From an uncultured Bacilli bacterium (GTDB lineage Bacteria; Bacillota_I; Bacilli_A; ML615J-28; CAG-313), in contig CAKPBI010000002.1 of NCBI GenBank assembly GCA_934140285.1, forward strand, positions 62,001-126,000: 64,000 nucleotides of DNA, in the 5' to 3' direction. The notes under the pieces are model-generated. The model ran no database searches and was not told the DNA's origin. It saw only the letters and a list, made by a program, of their open reading frames with translations. The translations under genes were made by a program, and so were the position numbers. Every line of letters begins with the position of its first letter. Position 1 is the stretch's first letter. This document shows positions 44,432 through 52,728 of the stretch, piece after piece.

Positions 44432-44460
44432 TTGAAAATAAATTATAAATAAATTATAAA
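44432..44460 (+). promoter_or_regulatory. Promoter built into an 11-bp repeat, TTGAAA-N17-TATAAA
   Basis: TTGAAA (44432-44437) is 17 bp from TATAAA (44455-44460). The -10 is created at the join of the second and third copies of the repeat. A TATAAT at 44466-44471 has a 28-bp spacing to the same -35. Confidence 0.55.
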
Positions 44461-44468
44461 TAAATTAT
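44436..44468. repeat. Tandem repeat, three copies of an 11-bp unit
   Basis: AAATAAATTAT occurs three times head to tail (44436-44446, 44447-44457, 44458-44468) without mismatch. The unit length is about one helical turn. The array overlaps the promoter of the lipoprotein gene at 44593. Confidence 0.9.
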
Positions 44469-44486
44469 AATATAGATGGTAGGAGA

Positions 44487-44535
44487 ATGTATAAATTAGT
44501 TTATACATATTAGGTTTTAGGTTCACTTTCCTAAT
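44487..44535 (+). promoter_or_regulatory. Structured 5' leader with two stem-loops
   Basis: ATGTATAAA (44487-44495) and TTTATACAT (44500-44508) form a perfect 9-bp hairpin. Directly after it ATTAGG (44509-44514) pairs with CCTAAT (44530-44535), and an A-rich tail follows. Both lie in the transcribed leader of the 44593 gene. The second hairpin and tail superficially resemble a preQ1-I aptamer but fail on key positions. Confidence 0.5.
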
Positions 44536-44592
44536 TATAAAAAAGTAAATATTTATATTTTTTAATCATATATTAAAGTAGGAGATGAAAAA

Positions 44593-45273
44593 ATGAGAAA
44601 AGAAATGAGAAAATTATTTTTATTAATTTGTGTGTTTGGTCTTCTTTCTTTTGGCACATCGTGTTTAACTGTGAATAATCCACTTGATAAAAACGATGAA
44701 AACATTCAAGAAGAAGTAAACAAAAACACAACAAATAAAAATCAAGAAAAACAAGGAGAAGAAGAAGGAGACAAAAATGGTGATGAAGTAATAGGTGTAC
44801 CAAAGGTAAACTTAGAATATACTTTTAACCATCAAGAATTAGAATCATTCTATGAAATTTTTAAATTAAATAATCAAAGAAGATTCATGATTCCAAATGT
44901 TGAAAATGAATTATTTAATTATTTTGATTATACTTTTACAAGTTCACCAGTTTCTCTAACGGATTGTCAAAATAAACGTTATGATATTTATTTTCCTTCA
45001 TCAAAACTATATTTTGATTTTTCTTCAACGGGACCAAATAATACCTTCATAAGCAAAGAAGTTGGTATTAAGGGAATTCTTTATGATATTTCTGAATTTG
45101 AATTTACAGACTATCTTGTTGAAATAAAAGAGATTCAAGGTATTGGTACTTATAAAATAAGTACTTATGATATCATAGTTGATGGAAATGTAGTTGGAAA
45201 TTTTGAATTAAAAACCATGTTTGGAAACACTGATGACATCTTTAATGTTGTTAAAAAGATGTTTTCTAAGTAA
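44593..45273 (+). CDS. Hypothetical lipoprotein
   Basis: 226 aa. A signal peptide ends at the lipobox GTSC near residue 24. A low-complexity Asn/Glu/Lys-rich linker follows (about 30-65), then a folded domain of about 155 residues rich in Phe and Tyr. No known motif is recognised. The ribosome site is TAGGAG. Its leader is long (about 120 nt) and structured. It is monocistronic, closed by a strong terminator. Confidence 0.75.
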   Translation: MRKEMRKLFLLICVFGLLSFGTSCLTVNNPLDKNDENIQEEVNKNTTNKNQEKQGEEEGDKNGDEVIGVPKVNLEYTFNHQELESFYEIFKLNNQRRFMIPNVENELFNYFDYTFTSSPVSLTDCQNKRYDIYFPSSKLYFDFSSTGPNNTFISKEVGIKGILYDISEFEFTDYLVEIKEIQGIGTYKISTYDIIVDGNVVGNFELKTMFGNTDDIFNVVKKMFSK

Positions 45274-45296
45274 TAATGTCTAAAATAAATAAGCAC

Positions 45297-45327
45297 TAAG
45301 GACTAGTTTTACTAGTCCTTATTTCTT
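45297..45327 (+). terminator. Intrinsic terminator of the lipoprotein gene
   Basis: A perfect 11-bp stem TAAGGACTAGT/ACTAGTCCTTA (45297-45307 with 45311-45321) has a TTT loop and a short T-rich tail. Confidence 0.85.
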
Positions 45328-45354
45328 GAATTAACAACAATAAGTGGGTATAAT
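45326..45354 (+). promoter_or_regulatory. Sigma-A promoter, TTGAAT-N17-TATAAT
   Basis: TTGAAT (45326-45331) and TATAAT (45349-45354) are 17 bp apart. It drives the cupin-amidase pair. Confidence 0.75.
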
Positions 45355-45411
45355 ATATTTGTAATTAGTTAGTTAACAATTAATTTAATAATTTTATAAA
45401 AGGAGATTGCT

Positions 45412-45765
45412 ATGGAAATTAAAAAAGATCTATTAAGAAAGAAAATGAAAAATATTGAATTTAGTAAAGTAGTAAGCCTAAAAGATGAAGTAACATATAG
45501 AGAAGGAGAGGTTGTAAGCAAAACTCTAGCTCAAAATAATTATGTAAGTATTACTCTTTTCGCATTTGGTGATGGTGAAGAGATTAGTTCCCATAAATCT
45601 GATGGGGATGCCTTTGTTACATGCTTAGATGGTGAAGGAAAAGTAATTATAGATGGAATAGAATATTTCTTAAAAGAAGGTGAATCCGTTGTAATGCCAG
45701 CCGGTCATTCTCATTCTGTTCATGGAATTAGTAAATTTAAAATGTTATTAGTGGTTGTCTTTTAA
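45412..45765 (+). CDS. Small cupin-domain protein
   Basis: 117 aa single-domain cupin. Motif 1 appears as SSHKSDGDAFVTCLDGEGKV and motif 2 as LKEGESVVMPAGHSHSVHG; the His residues in SHKS, GHSHS and VHG could bind a metal. Small cupins of this type include sugar- or regulator-like proteins and enzymes, so the role is open. Its stop overlaps the next start (TAATG), coupling it to a peptidoglycan amidase. Confidence 0.87.
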   Translation: MEIKKDLLRKKMKNIEFSKVVSLKDEVTYREGEVVSKTLAQNNYVSITLFAFGDGEEISSHKSDGDAFVTCLDGEGKVIIDGIEYFLKEGESVVMPAGHSHSVHGISKFKMLLVVVF

Positions 45766-46829
45766 TGAATAAAGTTTTAAAATATTTTAAAGAAAGCACT
45801 TATAAACCATTTTCAAAACAAATAAGAGTATATGGCTGGCAAAAAGAATATGATTATACTTTAGTAAGTAGTATTGTTCCTTTCTTATTTGAATCATTTA
45901 ATGTGATCACTAATCTAGCTCCAAAAACTAATGAAAATAGACCGGGCAAAATAATGCCCAAGTTTTACATTACTGTTCATGACACTGGTGATTCAGCACC
46001 AGAACATACTGCTCAATTTTGGAGTGAAACGGTAAAAAATCAATATTGGAGTGAAGGACCATATCATGCAAGTTTCCAATATGTCGTTGGAAATGATGGA
46101 ATATATCATCAAATACCTGATAATGAAGTTGCATGGCATGCTGGTGATGGTACTAGATTTGATTATACTCTTTATGATACAATGGTAGATGGAACAAATA
46201 AGCATCCGGTAATTACAATTAGTGATAAAGGATACTACATGATTGATGGAAAAACTACATATGTACTTGCACCAAGAGCATTCAAAGAATATAATGAAAA
46301 AACGATATTTGATAGAATCCCTAAAACATCAGATTTAAATGATGATGGAATACTATGCAAGCTAATCGGCAAAAGATATTACATTGGTGAAACTTACTTT
46401 AATCAAACGTATGAAAAAATAGCAAATCGATGTGGTAATAATAATTCAATTGGAATTGAATCATGCATTAATGAAGAAACAGATATATATTACACATGGC
46501 AAAAAACCGCTAAGTTAGTTGCACACTTAATGAATGATAATAATCTTTCACTAGATGATGTAAAACAACATCATTACTTTAGTGGTAAGAATTGTCCTCA
46601 AACTATGAGAATGAACAATCTATGGAATCATTTTAAACAACTTGTAATGGTTGAATATGATATTTTACAGTTTATTAATGAAGGTTATAAAATTTCCTTT
46701 ATTCCTCTATCTAATGGTATCAATGAATTAGGAAGAATCACTGATAATACTCTAAATGCATTTAAGTATAAAATAATTACAAATTATCAAGGAAAAACCG
46801 AAGAGGATATTTTTGAAATAACAATGTAA
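45765..46829 (+). CDS. N-acetylmuramoyl-L-alanine amidase (Amidase_2/PGRP family)
   Basis: 354 aa. The zinc amidase fold is shown by the first ligand in YITVHDTGDSAPEHTA, then QYVVGNDGIYHQIPDNEVAWHAGDG-type sequence and a late HHYFSGKNCPQTM segment that provides further ligands. There is no signal peptide, so it may work in the mother cell, after lysis, or by an unconventional route. The C-terminal 60 residues form a short extra domain. It would cut the bond between muramic acid and stem peptide. It is coupled to the cupin gene. Confidence 0.88.
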   Translation: MNKVLKYFKESTYKPFSKQIRVYGWQKEYDYTLVSSIVPFLFESFNVITNLAPKTNENRPGKIMPKFYITVHDTGDSAPEHTAQFWSETVKNQYWSEGPYHASFQYVVGNDGIYHQIPDNEVAWHAGDGTRFDYTLYDTMVDGTNKHPVITISDKGYYMIDGKTTYVLAPRAFKEYNEKTIFDRIPKTSDLNDDGILCKLIGKRYYIGETYFNQTYEKIANRCGNNNSIGIESCINEETDIYYTWQKTAKLVAHLMNDNNLSLDDVKQHHYFSGKNCPQTMRMNNLWNHFKQLVMVEYDILQFINEGYKISFIPLSNGINELGRITDNTLNAFKYKIITNYQGKTEEDIFEITM

Positions 46830-46834
46830 AAAGA

Positions 46835-46875
46835 AAGGTAACTACACCAAATAACGGTATAGTTACCTTTTTTAC
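46835..46875. terminator. Bidirectional terminator between the amidase gene and holA
   Basis: The 11-bp stem AAAGGTAACTA/TAGTTACCTTT (46835-46845 with 46861-46871) has a 15-nt loop and a T run, abutting the minus-strand holA stop. Confidence 0.8.
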
Positions 46876-47846
46876 AATTGCATAATTAGTAAATCTAATC
46901 CTAGATTTTTATCAATTTTACCTGTTTTAATACGATAATCTAAATCAGCTAGTTTTATTACGTAGTTTTCTAAATCAACAATTTTAAAACTTTTTGCGTT
47001 TTTAACCATATAATATGCTCTTCCCGGCGAAACATTGTAAAATTTAGCAATGTCATTTTGAGAGTATCCTGCTTTTAATAATTTAGTGATATTTAGCATA
47101 TCGATGAATGAACTATTAATCATTCCTAAGATACCTGCTGCATCTTTAGTATTTTTAGTTAAATCTAAATATATATTTGCGACTTGATTATGATTGTGGT
47201 CAACAATTGCCTTAATTAAATTAAACACTTCTTTGGATAAGTCTTTATCAACCATTAATTTAATATCATTTGGGGTGATTACACCACCTTTACCAACATA
47301 ATCAATTAACTTATTAATTTCTTGTTCCATTCTTACTTGATCATTGTTTAGGTATTCCATAAAAAGATTAATAGCTTCTTCCTTGATTTCAATGTTCCAA
47401 GCCGCAAAACTTCTAATAACCCATCCTTTTAGTTCAATTTCTTGAGAGTCATCATAATTGATTATTAACGCTACATTCTTAAGAGTTTTATATACCTCAT
47501 TAGTTGGATTTAATTTTATGCCATGAGCATCAACCATTAAAACAGTAGATTCTGCAGGATTCTTTAAATACTTAATAAAGTTCTTTAAATCTGGCGATAA
47601 TTCATCTTTATTTCGTGAAAGAAATGTTGGATTACGTAAAATAATAACCTTTAAATCTTCTAAAAAAGGAATTGTAATGCAGTCATTAATAATGTTATTT
47701 AAAGGTGTAATTTCACAATCATATTTAATAACAGCATATGTTTGTTTATTAAAACTTTGTAAAATACGGGTTATTCTATTTTTAATAAATACCTCAGAAG
47801 TACCAGTAAATAAATAGACAAGATCATCATCTTTAGTTAAAGCCAT
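46872..47846 (-). CDS. holA: DNA polymerase III subunit delta
   Basis: 324 aa, the usual size. It begins with the delta-type sequence VYLFTGTSEVFIKNRITRIL, followed by an AAA+-like body without a functional Walker A, as in other HolA proteins. The end is LENYVIKLADLDYRIKTGKI, a hallmark of this family. Delta opens the sliding clamp in the clamp-loader complex. An AAGGGAGG site precedes the ATG. It is divergent from gpr, whereas in Bacillus holA and gpr flank rpsT. Confidence 0.93.
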   Translation of the reverse strand: MALTKDDDLVYLFTGTSEVFIKNRITRILQSFNKQTYAVIKYDCEITPLNNIINDCITIPFLEDLKVIILRNPTFLSRNKDELSPDLKNFIKYLKNPAESTVLMVDAHGIKLNPTNEVYKTLKNVALIINYDDSQEIELKGWVIRSFAAWNIEIKEEAINLFMEYLNNDQVRMEQEINKLIDYVGKGGVITPNDIKLMVDKDLSKEVFNLIKAIVDHNHNQVANIYLDLTKNTKDAAGILGMINSSFIDMLNITKLLKAGYSQNDIAKFYNVSPGRAYYMVKNAKSFKIVDLENYVIKLADLDYRIKTGKIDKNLGLDLLIMQL

Positions 47847-47968
47847 TAATAGTCCCTCCCTTTATTGTGAAAACATTATATCATATTTTTAATAATTTTT
47901 AATGTTTAATGCAAAAATAAAATAATAAAATAAAAAAAACATCACACAATAATATAGAGGTGATAATA

Positions 47969-49006
47969 ATGAATGACGATTTTTTAATGAAATTAACAGA
48001 AGAACAAAAATGGAATGTTAGAACAGACTTAGCATATGATGATGCTTTAAAATTTCAAAATAATAATGTTGCAGACTTTATTCAAACTGAAGAAGAGATA
48101 AACAATATTCCAGTTTATAAAAGTGTGGTAGGGCCTAATGCTTCTAAAGTAATTAACAAACAAATTGGAACCTACTACACAATTGATCTAGCAAATGTTG
48201 ATTTTCATGATGCAACAATTTGTGAAAGCATTGAAAAAGCTCTTGCAAAAATTCTTGTAAATATTTTACAATTTAGAGGATTAATGAATAAAAGATGTCT
48301 ACTAGTTGGACTTGGAAATGTAAATGTAACTCCTGATGCACTTGGTCCATATGTTATGGATAATGTAATTGTAACAAGACATCTTGTTCAAATGGGACAT
48401 ATAAGTAATGGCTTTAGTGAAGTAAGTGCCATTAGCCCTGGTGTTATGGGAACCACAGGAATTGAAACCTTTGATATAATTAAAGCAGTTAAAGATAAAA
48501 TTAATGTAGATTTCTTAATCGTTGTTGATGCTTTAGCCTCAAGTTCGATCGCAAGAGTTAATAAAACAATTCAAATTACTGATACAGGAATAAGACCGGG
48601 ATCAGGAGTTGGTAATAAACGAAAAGAATTAAGTATCAATACTATTGGAGTACCCGTAATTGCCATCGGAGTTCCAACAGTAGTTGATGCGGTAACGATA
48701 ACTAGTGATGCTATAGACTATGTAATAAAATATCTAAATGAGCAATCTAAAGTATTTCCTAAAAAAGATTTAGAAAGTGCACAAGAACCATCTGATGATG
48801 CAAAAGAAATATTTATGGGGCAAATAGGTTTACTTGATGAGCAAGAAAAGAAACACTTAATTCAAGAAGTATTAACCCCAAATGGATATAATATGATGGT
48901 AACACCAAAAGAAGTAGATGCGGATATTGAAGACTTATCAAAGATCATCGCCACAGGAATTGATCTTGCTTTACATCAAGGCTTATTAACAGGCTGTACA
49001 CAATGA
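47969..49006 (+). CDS. gpr: Spore germination endopeptidase GPR
   Basis: 345 aa from the ATG at 47969, which follows AGAGGTGAT; a GTG three codons upstream lies inside that site. The mature-type start NVRTDLAYDDAL follows a short propeptide, the region autocleaved in GPR. RCLLVGLGNVNVTPDALGP, SPGVMGTTGIET, DALASS and RPGSGVGNKRKELS are family signatures (A25 aspartic-type peptidase). GPR degrades small acid-soluble spore proteins at germination, so its presence is strong evidence of sporulation. It ends in TGA, overlapping the next gene by 4 nt. Confidence 0.97.
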   Translation: MNDDFLMKLTEEQKWNVRTDLAYDDALKFQNNNVADFIQTEEEINNIPVYKSVVGPNASKVINKQIGTYYTIDLANVDFHDATICESIEKALAKILVNILQFRGLMNKRCLLVGLGNVNVTPDALGPYVMDNVIVTRHLVQMGHISNGFSEVSAISPGVMGTTGIETFDIIKAVKDKINVDFLIVVDALASSSIARVNKTIQITDTGIRPGSGVGNKRKELSINTIGVPVIAIGVPTVVDAVTITSDAIDYVIKYLNEQSKVFPKKDLESAQEPSDDAKEIFMGQIGLLDEQEKKHLIQEVLTPNGYNMMVTPKEVDADIEDLSKIIATGIDLALHQGLLTGCTQ

Positions 49007-49245
49007 AAAAAGTTTTCTTAACAATTCTTTTTGGTGTCGTATTTTTAATAGGAATTGGCATTGGCGGAAAAAACAACAGTTCTAGTAAATTATTTGAAGA
49101 AAGTAAGTCGAATTTTGAAAGTGAAATTTCAACTCCTAATAATAATTATAATGCAGAATCACGAAAGCCTCAGGATGGTATGTTAAATAAAATAGCAAAA
49201 AAAGTCGATAAATTGCTTGAATCAATATCTAAAAAGATAGCATAA
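49003..49245 (+). CDS. Small membrane-anchored protein coupled to gpr
   Basis: 80 aa; the ATG overlaps the gpr TGA (ATGA). One N-terminal membrane segment with a Gly zipper (LIGIGIGG) is followed by a Ser/Asn-rich spacer and a C-terminal amphipathic helix (MLNKIAKKVDKLLESISKK). In Bacillus gpr is followed by spoIIP and yqxA; this protein has no SpoIIP domain but occupies the same place and could be a YqxA analogue. That link is inferred from position only. Confidence 0.72.
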   Translation: MKKVFLTILFGVVFLIGIGIGGKNNSSSKLFEESKSNFESEISTPNNNYNAESRKPQDGMLNKIAKKVDKLLESISKKIA

Positions 49246-49278
49246 AAAGGGAATACTTTAAATAATATTCCTTTTTTC
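49244..49278 (+). terminator. Intrinsic terminator after the gpr operon
   Basis: The stem AAAAGGGAATA/TATTCCTTTTT (with one G-T pair) has an A/T loop and a six-T run. Confidence 0.82.
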
Positions 49279-49340
49279 TTTTTATTTGAAAGAAATATCA
49301 TTTGGTAGTATTATACACTTAATAGAAAATGGGGGATAAT

Positions 49341-49367
49341 ATGAACAAATACTATTTACGACTATAA
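49341..49367 (+). other. Possible 8-codon leader ORF
   Basis: ATG AAC AAA TAC TAT TTA CGA CTA TAA (MNKYYLRL) follows a strong GGGGGAT ribosome site 6 nt upstream. It sits in the 200 bp between the gpr terminator and pgsA, upstream of the pgsA promoter, so it is not in the pgsA leader. It could be a decayed gene start or a true micro-ORF. Confidence 0.3.
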
Positions 49368-49393
49368 AAAACAATTTAGATATATCAATAACT

Positions 49394-49422
49394 TTGCATT
49401 ATTTGTAAAAATATGATATAAT
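49394..49422 (+). promoter_or_regulatory. Sigma-A promoter of pgsA, TTGCAT-N17-TATAAT
   Basis: TTGCAT (49394-49399) and TATAAT (49417-49422) are 17 bp apart, with TGA before the -10. Confidence 0.78.
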
Positions 49423-49447
49423 TTTCAGTAAGAAAAAAGGTGATAGA

Positions 49448-50119
49448 ATGAAGAAATTGAATTTACCAAACAAACTAACATTATTTAGAATGTTCTTAAT
49501 TCCAATTATAATGATTGTCTATGCAATTCCACAATGGAATAGACAACCAATCTTTACGGGTAATGATTCATTTACGGTATCAAACTTTATAATCTTAATT
49601 TTGATATTTGTAGGATCACTTACAGACTTTTTAGATGGAAAGATTGCAAGAAAATATAATCTTGTAACTAATTTTGGAAAATTCTTAGATCCAATTGCTG
49701 ATAAACTATTAGTAATTACTGGCTTTGTTATCCTTTTTGACCAAAGTGCAAAAGCTGGTAATAACCTATTTACTTGGTGGATGCTTGCTATAATTCTCGC
49801 AAGAGAATTCATTGTGTCAGGATTAAGACTTGTTGCTGCCGAAAAAGGTGTTGTAATTGCTGCCGGCAAATGGGGAAAAGTAAAAACAACAATTCAATTT
49901 ATTACATTGATTTATTTGTTTATTGGTATTCAAACCAAAGAATCAAATATATATACTATCATTGGTTTAGTATTAATTTATGCTACTTTAGTTTCAACAG
50001 TATTTAGTGGATGGGATTACTTATCAAAGAATAAAGCAGTCCTAGATGATGAAGAAGAAACTGAAGGAAAAAAAACAAACATTAAAAAAGTAAAAAAGAA
50101 TAAAAAAAATAAAAAGTAA
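49448..50119 (+). CDS. pgsA: CDP-diacylglycerol-glycerol-3-phosphate 3-phosphatidyltransferase
   Basis: 223 aa integral membrane enzyme. The CDP-alcohol phosphotransferase motif DGxxARx8GxxxDxxxD is seen in [19 protein letters not shown]. It makes phosphatidylglycerol phosphate, the committed step to phosphatidylglycerol. The C-terminus has a Lys-rich cytosolic tail of about 20 residues not needed for the fold. It is 11 nt upstream of recA; cinA, found between them in Bacillus, is absent. Confidence 0.95.
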   Translation: MKKLNLPNKLTLFRMFLIPIIMIVYAIPQWNRQPIFTGNDSFTVSNFIILILIFVGSLTDFLDGKIARKYNLVTNFGKFLDPIADKLLVITGFVILFDQSAKAGNNLFTWWMLAIILAREFIVSGLRLVAAEKGVVIAAGKWGKVKTTIQFITLIYLFIGIQTKESNIYTIIGLVLIYATLVSTVFSGWDYLSKNKAVLDDEEETEGKKTNIKKVKKNKKNKK

Positions 50120-50130
50120 GAGGTAATAAG

Positions 50131-51168
50131 ATGGCTGAAGAAAAAACAAAGCAACTTAAAATCGAAGATATTGAGCCTGGAAAAGATCCAGCCAAAGAAA
50201 AAGCCTTAGCGGAGGCTTTAAAAACAATTGAGAAAAACTATGGAAAAGGTTCAATAATGAAATTGGGAGACCATGCTCAAGAAAAACTAGAAGTAATTTC
50301 TAGTGGTTCAATTGCCTTAGATGCGGCACTTGGAGTAGGTGGATATCCTAAGGGAAGAATTATTGAAATATATGGACCAGAATCTAGTGGTAAAACAACA
50401 TTTGCTTTACATGCAATAGCAGAGGCTCAAAAGTTGGGTGGCTATGCAGCATTCATTGATGCTGAACATGCCTTAGATCCTGTCTATGCCAAGAATTTAG
50501 GGGTTGATGTAGATAATCTAATTTTATCTCAACCTGATGATGGTGAACAAGCCTTAGAGATTGTTGAAGCATTGATTAGAAGTAATGCTATTGATATCAT
50601 TGTTATTGACTCAGTTGCAGCTTTAGTTCCAAAAGCGGAAATTGAAGGAGACATGGGAGCAAGTCATGTAGGATTACAAGCCCGCTTGATGAGCCAAGCA
50701 ATGAGAAAATTAGCTGGTGCTATTTCTAAATCAAAAGCAATCGCCATTTTTATAAATCAAATTCGTGAAAAAGTTGGTGTCCTATTTGGTAGTCCTGAAA
50801 CTACATCAGGTGGTCGTGCATTAAAATTCTATGCGACAATTCGTTTAGATATTAGAAGAGTTGACCAAATTAAAGTAGGTACTGAACCTGTTGGTAATGT
50901 AACAAGAATAAAGGTTGTAAAAAACAAAGTTGCACCACCATTCAAAACTGCGGATGTTGATTTAATTTATGGACAAGGTATTTCTCACGAAGGTGAAATT
51001 CTTGATATGGCAGTTAATATGGATATTGTTGAAAAGAGTGGAGCTTGGTTCTCATATAATGGAGAACGCTTAGGCCAAGGACGTGAAAATGTTAAAGAAC
51101 TTTTCAGACAAAAACCAGAACTTGCTAAAGAAATTGAACAAAAGGTTCGTGAAAAATTATTCCAATAA
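50131..51168 (+). CDS. recA: Recombinase RecA
   Basis: 345 aa, full length. The Walker [10 protein letters not shown] is at 82-90; MAW-type loops are conserved ([34 protein letters not shown]). RecA forms the strand-exchange filament used in repair, SOS induction and transformation, matching addAB, comEA and comEC in this window. It is cotranscribed with pgsA and ends at a palindromic terminator. No SOS box of the CheO/DinR type was noticed in the short gap upstream, since its promoter is shared. Confidence 0.99.
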   Translation: MAEEKTKQLKIEDIEPGKDPAKEKALAEALKTIEKNYGKGSIMKLGDHAQEKLEVISSGSIALDAALGVGGYPKGRIIEIYGPESSGKTTFALHAIAEAQKLGGYAAFIDAEHALDPVYAKNLGVDVDNLILSQPDDGEQALEIVEALIRSNAIDIIVIDSVAALVPKAEIEGDMGASHVGLQARLMSQAMRKLAGAISKSKAIAIFINQIREKVGVLFGSPETTSGGRALKFYATIRLDIRRVDQIKVGTEPVGNVTRIKVVKNKVAPPFKTADVDLIYGQGISHEGEILDMAVNMDIVEKSGAWFSYNGERLGQGRENVKELFRQKPELAKEIEQKVREKLFQ

Positions 51169-51177
51169 GTTAAAATG

Positions 51178-51208
51178 CGGTTATGAATATTCATAACCGT
51201 TTATTTTA
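51178..51208 (+). terminator. Intrinsic terminator of recA
   Basis: A perfect inverted repeat (51178-51187 with 51190-51199) is followed by TTTATTTT. Confidence 0.8.
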
Positions 51209-51236
51209 AAAAAATTACAAAAATTTAGGAGGAAGT

Positions 51237-51863
51237 ATGAGCAAAGTAGTAATTTTTAATCACCCATTAATCAATCACAAATTATCAATTATTAGAGATG
51301 AAACCACAAACACAAAACATTTCCGTGAAACTTTAAATGAAATTTCCGCTTTAATGGCTTATGAAGTAACAAGAGATTTGCCAGTTGAAGAAGTAGATGT
51401 TCAAACTCCTGTGGCAGTTGCTAAATCATATCGTTTATCTGCAAAAGTTGTAATTGTACCAATCTTAAGAGCTGGTCTTGGAATGGTAGATGGAATCTTA
51501 TCATTAATTCCGATGGCAAAAGTTGGTCATATTGGTTTATACCGTAATGAAGAAACTTTAAAACCTGAAAGATACTATGCTAAATTTCCCCCAACAATTA
51601 AAGAAGGTATTGTATTTTTAGTTGATCCAATGCTTGCAACTGGTGGTAGTGCTGTTGAAGCAATCAATATTCTAAAGGAAGCAGGAGCTAAGAAAATTGC
51701 TTACATTGGCTTAGTAGGCGTAGATGAAGGTATTGATAATCTTAGAACTCATCATCCTGATGTAGATATATATTTAGCTGCTAAAGATGATCATCTAAAT
51801 GAAAAAGGCTACATTGTACCTGGCCTTGGTGATTGTGGAGATAGAATTTTTGGAACAAAATAA
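51237..51863 (+). CDS. upp: Uracil phosphoribosyltransferase
   Basis: 208 aa. The PRPP-binding motif [11 protein letters not shown] and the uracil-binding tail [16 protein letters not shown] are diagnostic. It salvages uracil to UMP using PRPP. A strong TTAGGAGG site precedes the ATG. The short gap after recA, with no clear promoter, could allow expression by readthrough. No PyrR-type attenuator is seen. Confidence 0.97.
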   Translation: MSKVVIFNHPLINHKLSIIRDETTNTKHFRETLNEISALMAYEVTRDLPVEEVDVQTPVAVAKSYRLSAKVVIVPILRAGLGMVDGILSLIPMAKVGHIGLYRNEETLKPERYYAKFPPTIKEGIVFLVDPMLATGGSAVEAINILKEAGAKKIAYIGLVGVDEGIDNLRTHHPDVDIYLAAKDDHLNEKGYIVPGLGDCGDRIFGTK

Positions 51864-51888
51864 GAAATAATAAAACAAATAAGACCCT

Positions 51889-51913
51889 GTTTAATAATAA
51901 ACAGAGTCTTTTG
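51889..51913. terminator. Terminator between convergent upp and recU
   Basis: The hairpin AAGAC(C)CTGTTTA with TAAACAG(A)GTCTT contains one mismatch and an ATAA loop, and is followed by T-rich sequence on both strands. Confidence 0.75.
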
Positions 51914-51916
51914 TTT

Positions 51917-52525
51917 TTATTCATTATTTTCAATCATGTAATCAATTGCTTTGATATAATCAACCTTAGGACTAAATCCAAGTTTTATTTCATAGGCATT
52001 TTCTTTAAAGTAAGAATAGGGAATACTCTTTCTTTCCCCTTTTAAAGAGGCATAGTATAAAGCTATCAACTTTGGCGTAGGAAGAACGAAAACTTCATGT
52101 TTGGTACTAAACTCAATTATTAAAAAAGATATTCCACCCATTTTATATACTGTTTCAAGATGCATTAATTGGTGAACATATATATGTTGAAAAGAAAAAC
52201 TTTGGGTATGACAGCTTTTAGCTTCAAAGTCAATATACTTTCCTTTATAAATTCCATTATAGTCAGTAGTAGATGGAGTTCTATAATAAGCTTCAACAAT
52301 TCTTGCTTTATTACGTGCAGGATAATCAACTCTTACTATTTGAACAGGAGTTGGTTTTTTATATATACAAGCAATGTTGTGTTGTAAATAATAGGCATTA
52401 GAATCATTAATTAGACTTTCAAAATCAATACCAAGATGAGATCTTCTAATATCTTTTTCTTTTGTATTAGATTTTGTATCAATTGTTGCGACTTTTCCAT
52501 TAGGATATTTAAAAGTATTATTCAT
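51917..52525 (-). CDS. recU: Holliday junction resolvase RecU
   Basis: 202 aa, the family length. The catalytic region TTDYNGIYKGKYIDFEAKSC carries the Asp, Glu and Lys of the resolvase site. RecU cuts four-way junctions and modulates RecA in Gram-positives. In Bacillus recU is followed by the penicillin-binding protein gene ponA; here upp converges on it instead. It starts at an ATG behind GGTGAT, with its own promoter. Confidence 0.95.
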   Translation of the reverse strand: MNNTFKYPNGKVATIDTKSNTKEKDIRRSHLGIDFESLINDSNAYYLQHNIACIYKKPTPVQIVRVDYPARNKARIVEAYYRTPSTTDYNGIYKGKYIDFEAKSCHTQSFSFQHIYVHQLMHLETVYKMGGISFLIIEFSTKHEVFVLPTPKLIALYYASLKGERKSIPYSYFKENAYEIKLGFSPKVDYIKAIDYMIENNE

Positions 52526-52540
52526 TTTATCACCATAATA

Positions 52541-52569
52541 ATTATATCAAAAAAATTAAGAAACATCAA
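52541..52569 (-). promoter_or_regulatory. Sigma-A promoter of recU, TTGATG-N17-TATAAT
   Basis: On the minus strand TTGATG (52564-52569) and TATAAT (52541-52546) are 17 bp apart, with TGA before the -10. Confidence 0.72.
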
Positions 52570-52614
52570 TAAAAAAAGAACACTTTTGGAAATAATAATA
52601 TTGTCACTAAATGT

Positions 52615-52643
52615 TTGACATTTAATAAAAAATATAGTATAAT
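52615..52643 (+). promoter_or_regulatory. Perfect consensus sigma-A promoter of rny
   Basis: TTGACA (52615-52620), 17 bp, TATAAT (52638-52643): an exact match to consensus, the strongest in the window. The leader to the rny ATG is about 80 nt. Confidence 0.9.
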
Positions 52644-52663
52644 ACTTTAGTATGGGTTATAAT

Positions 52664-52687
52664 GCCTATGATTAAAAATAGGCTTTT
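52664..52687 (+). promoter_or_regulatory. Attenuator-like hairpin in the rny leader
   Basis: GCCTAT (52664-52669) pairs with ATAGGC (52678-52683) and TTTT follows. It lies between the consensus promoter and the rny ribosome site, and could be a weak terminator or a stabilising 5' hairpin. Confidence 0.5.
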
Positions 52688-52728
52688 AATATAATTTAGA
52701 TACGAATAAATTGAAAGGAGAAATTATT

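Noticed and set aside
44509..44550. preQ1-I riboswitch candidate in the lipoprotein leader
   Set aside because: The first stem and the TATAAAAAA tail look right, but the loop lacks the usual CAC-type residues before the 3' strand, the pseudoknot would contain a G-G mismatch, and the gene is not a queuosine gene. Kept only as a structured leader.
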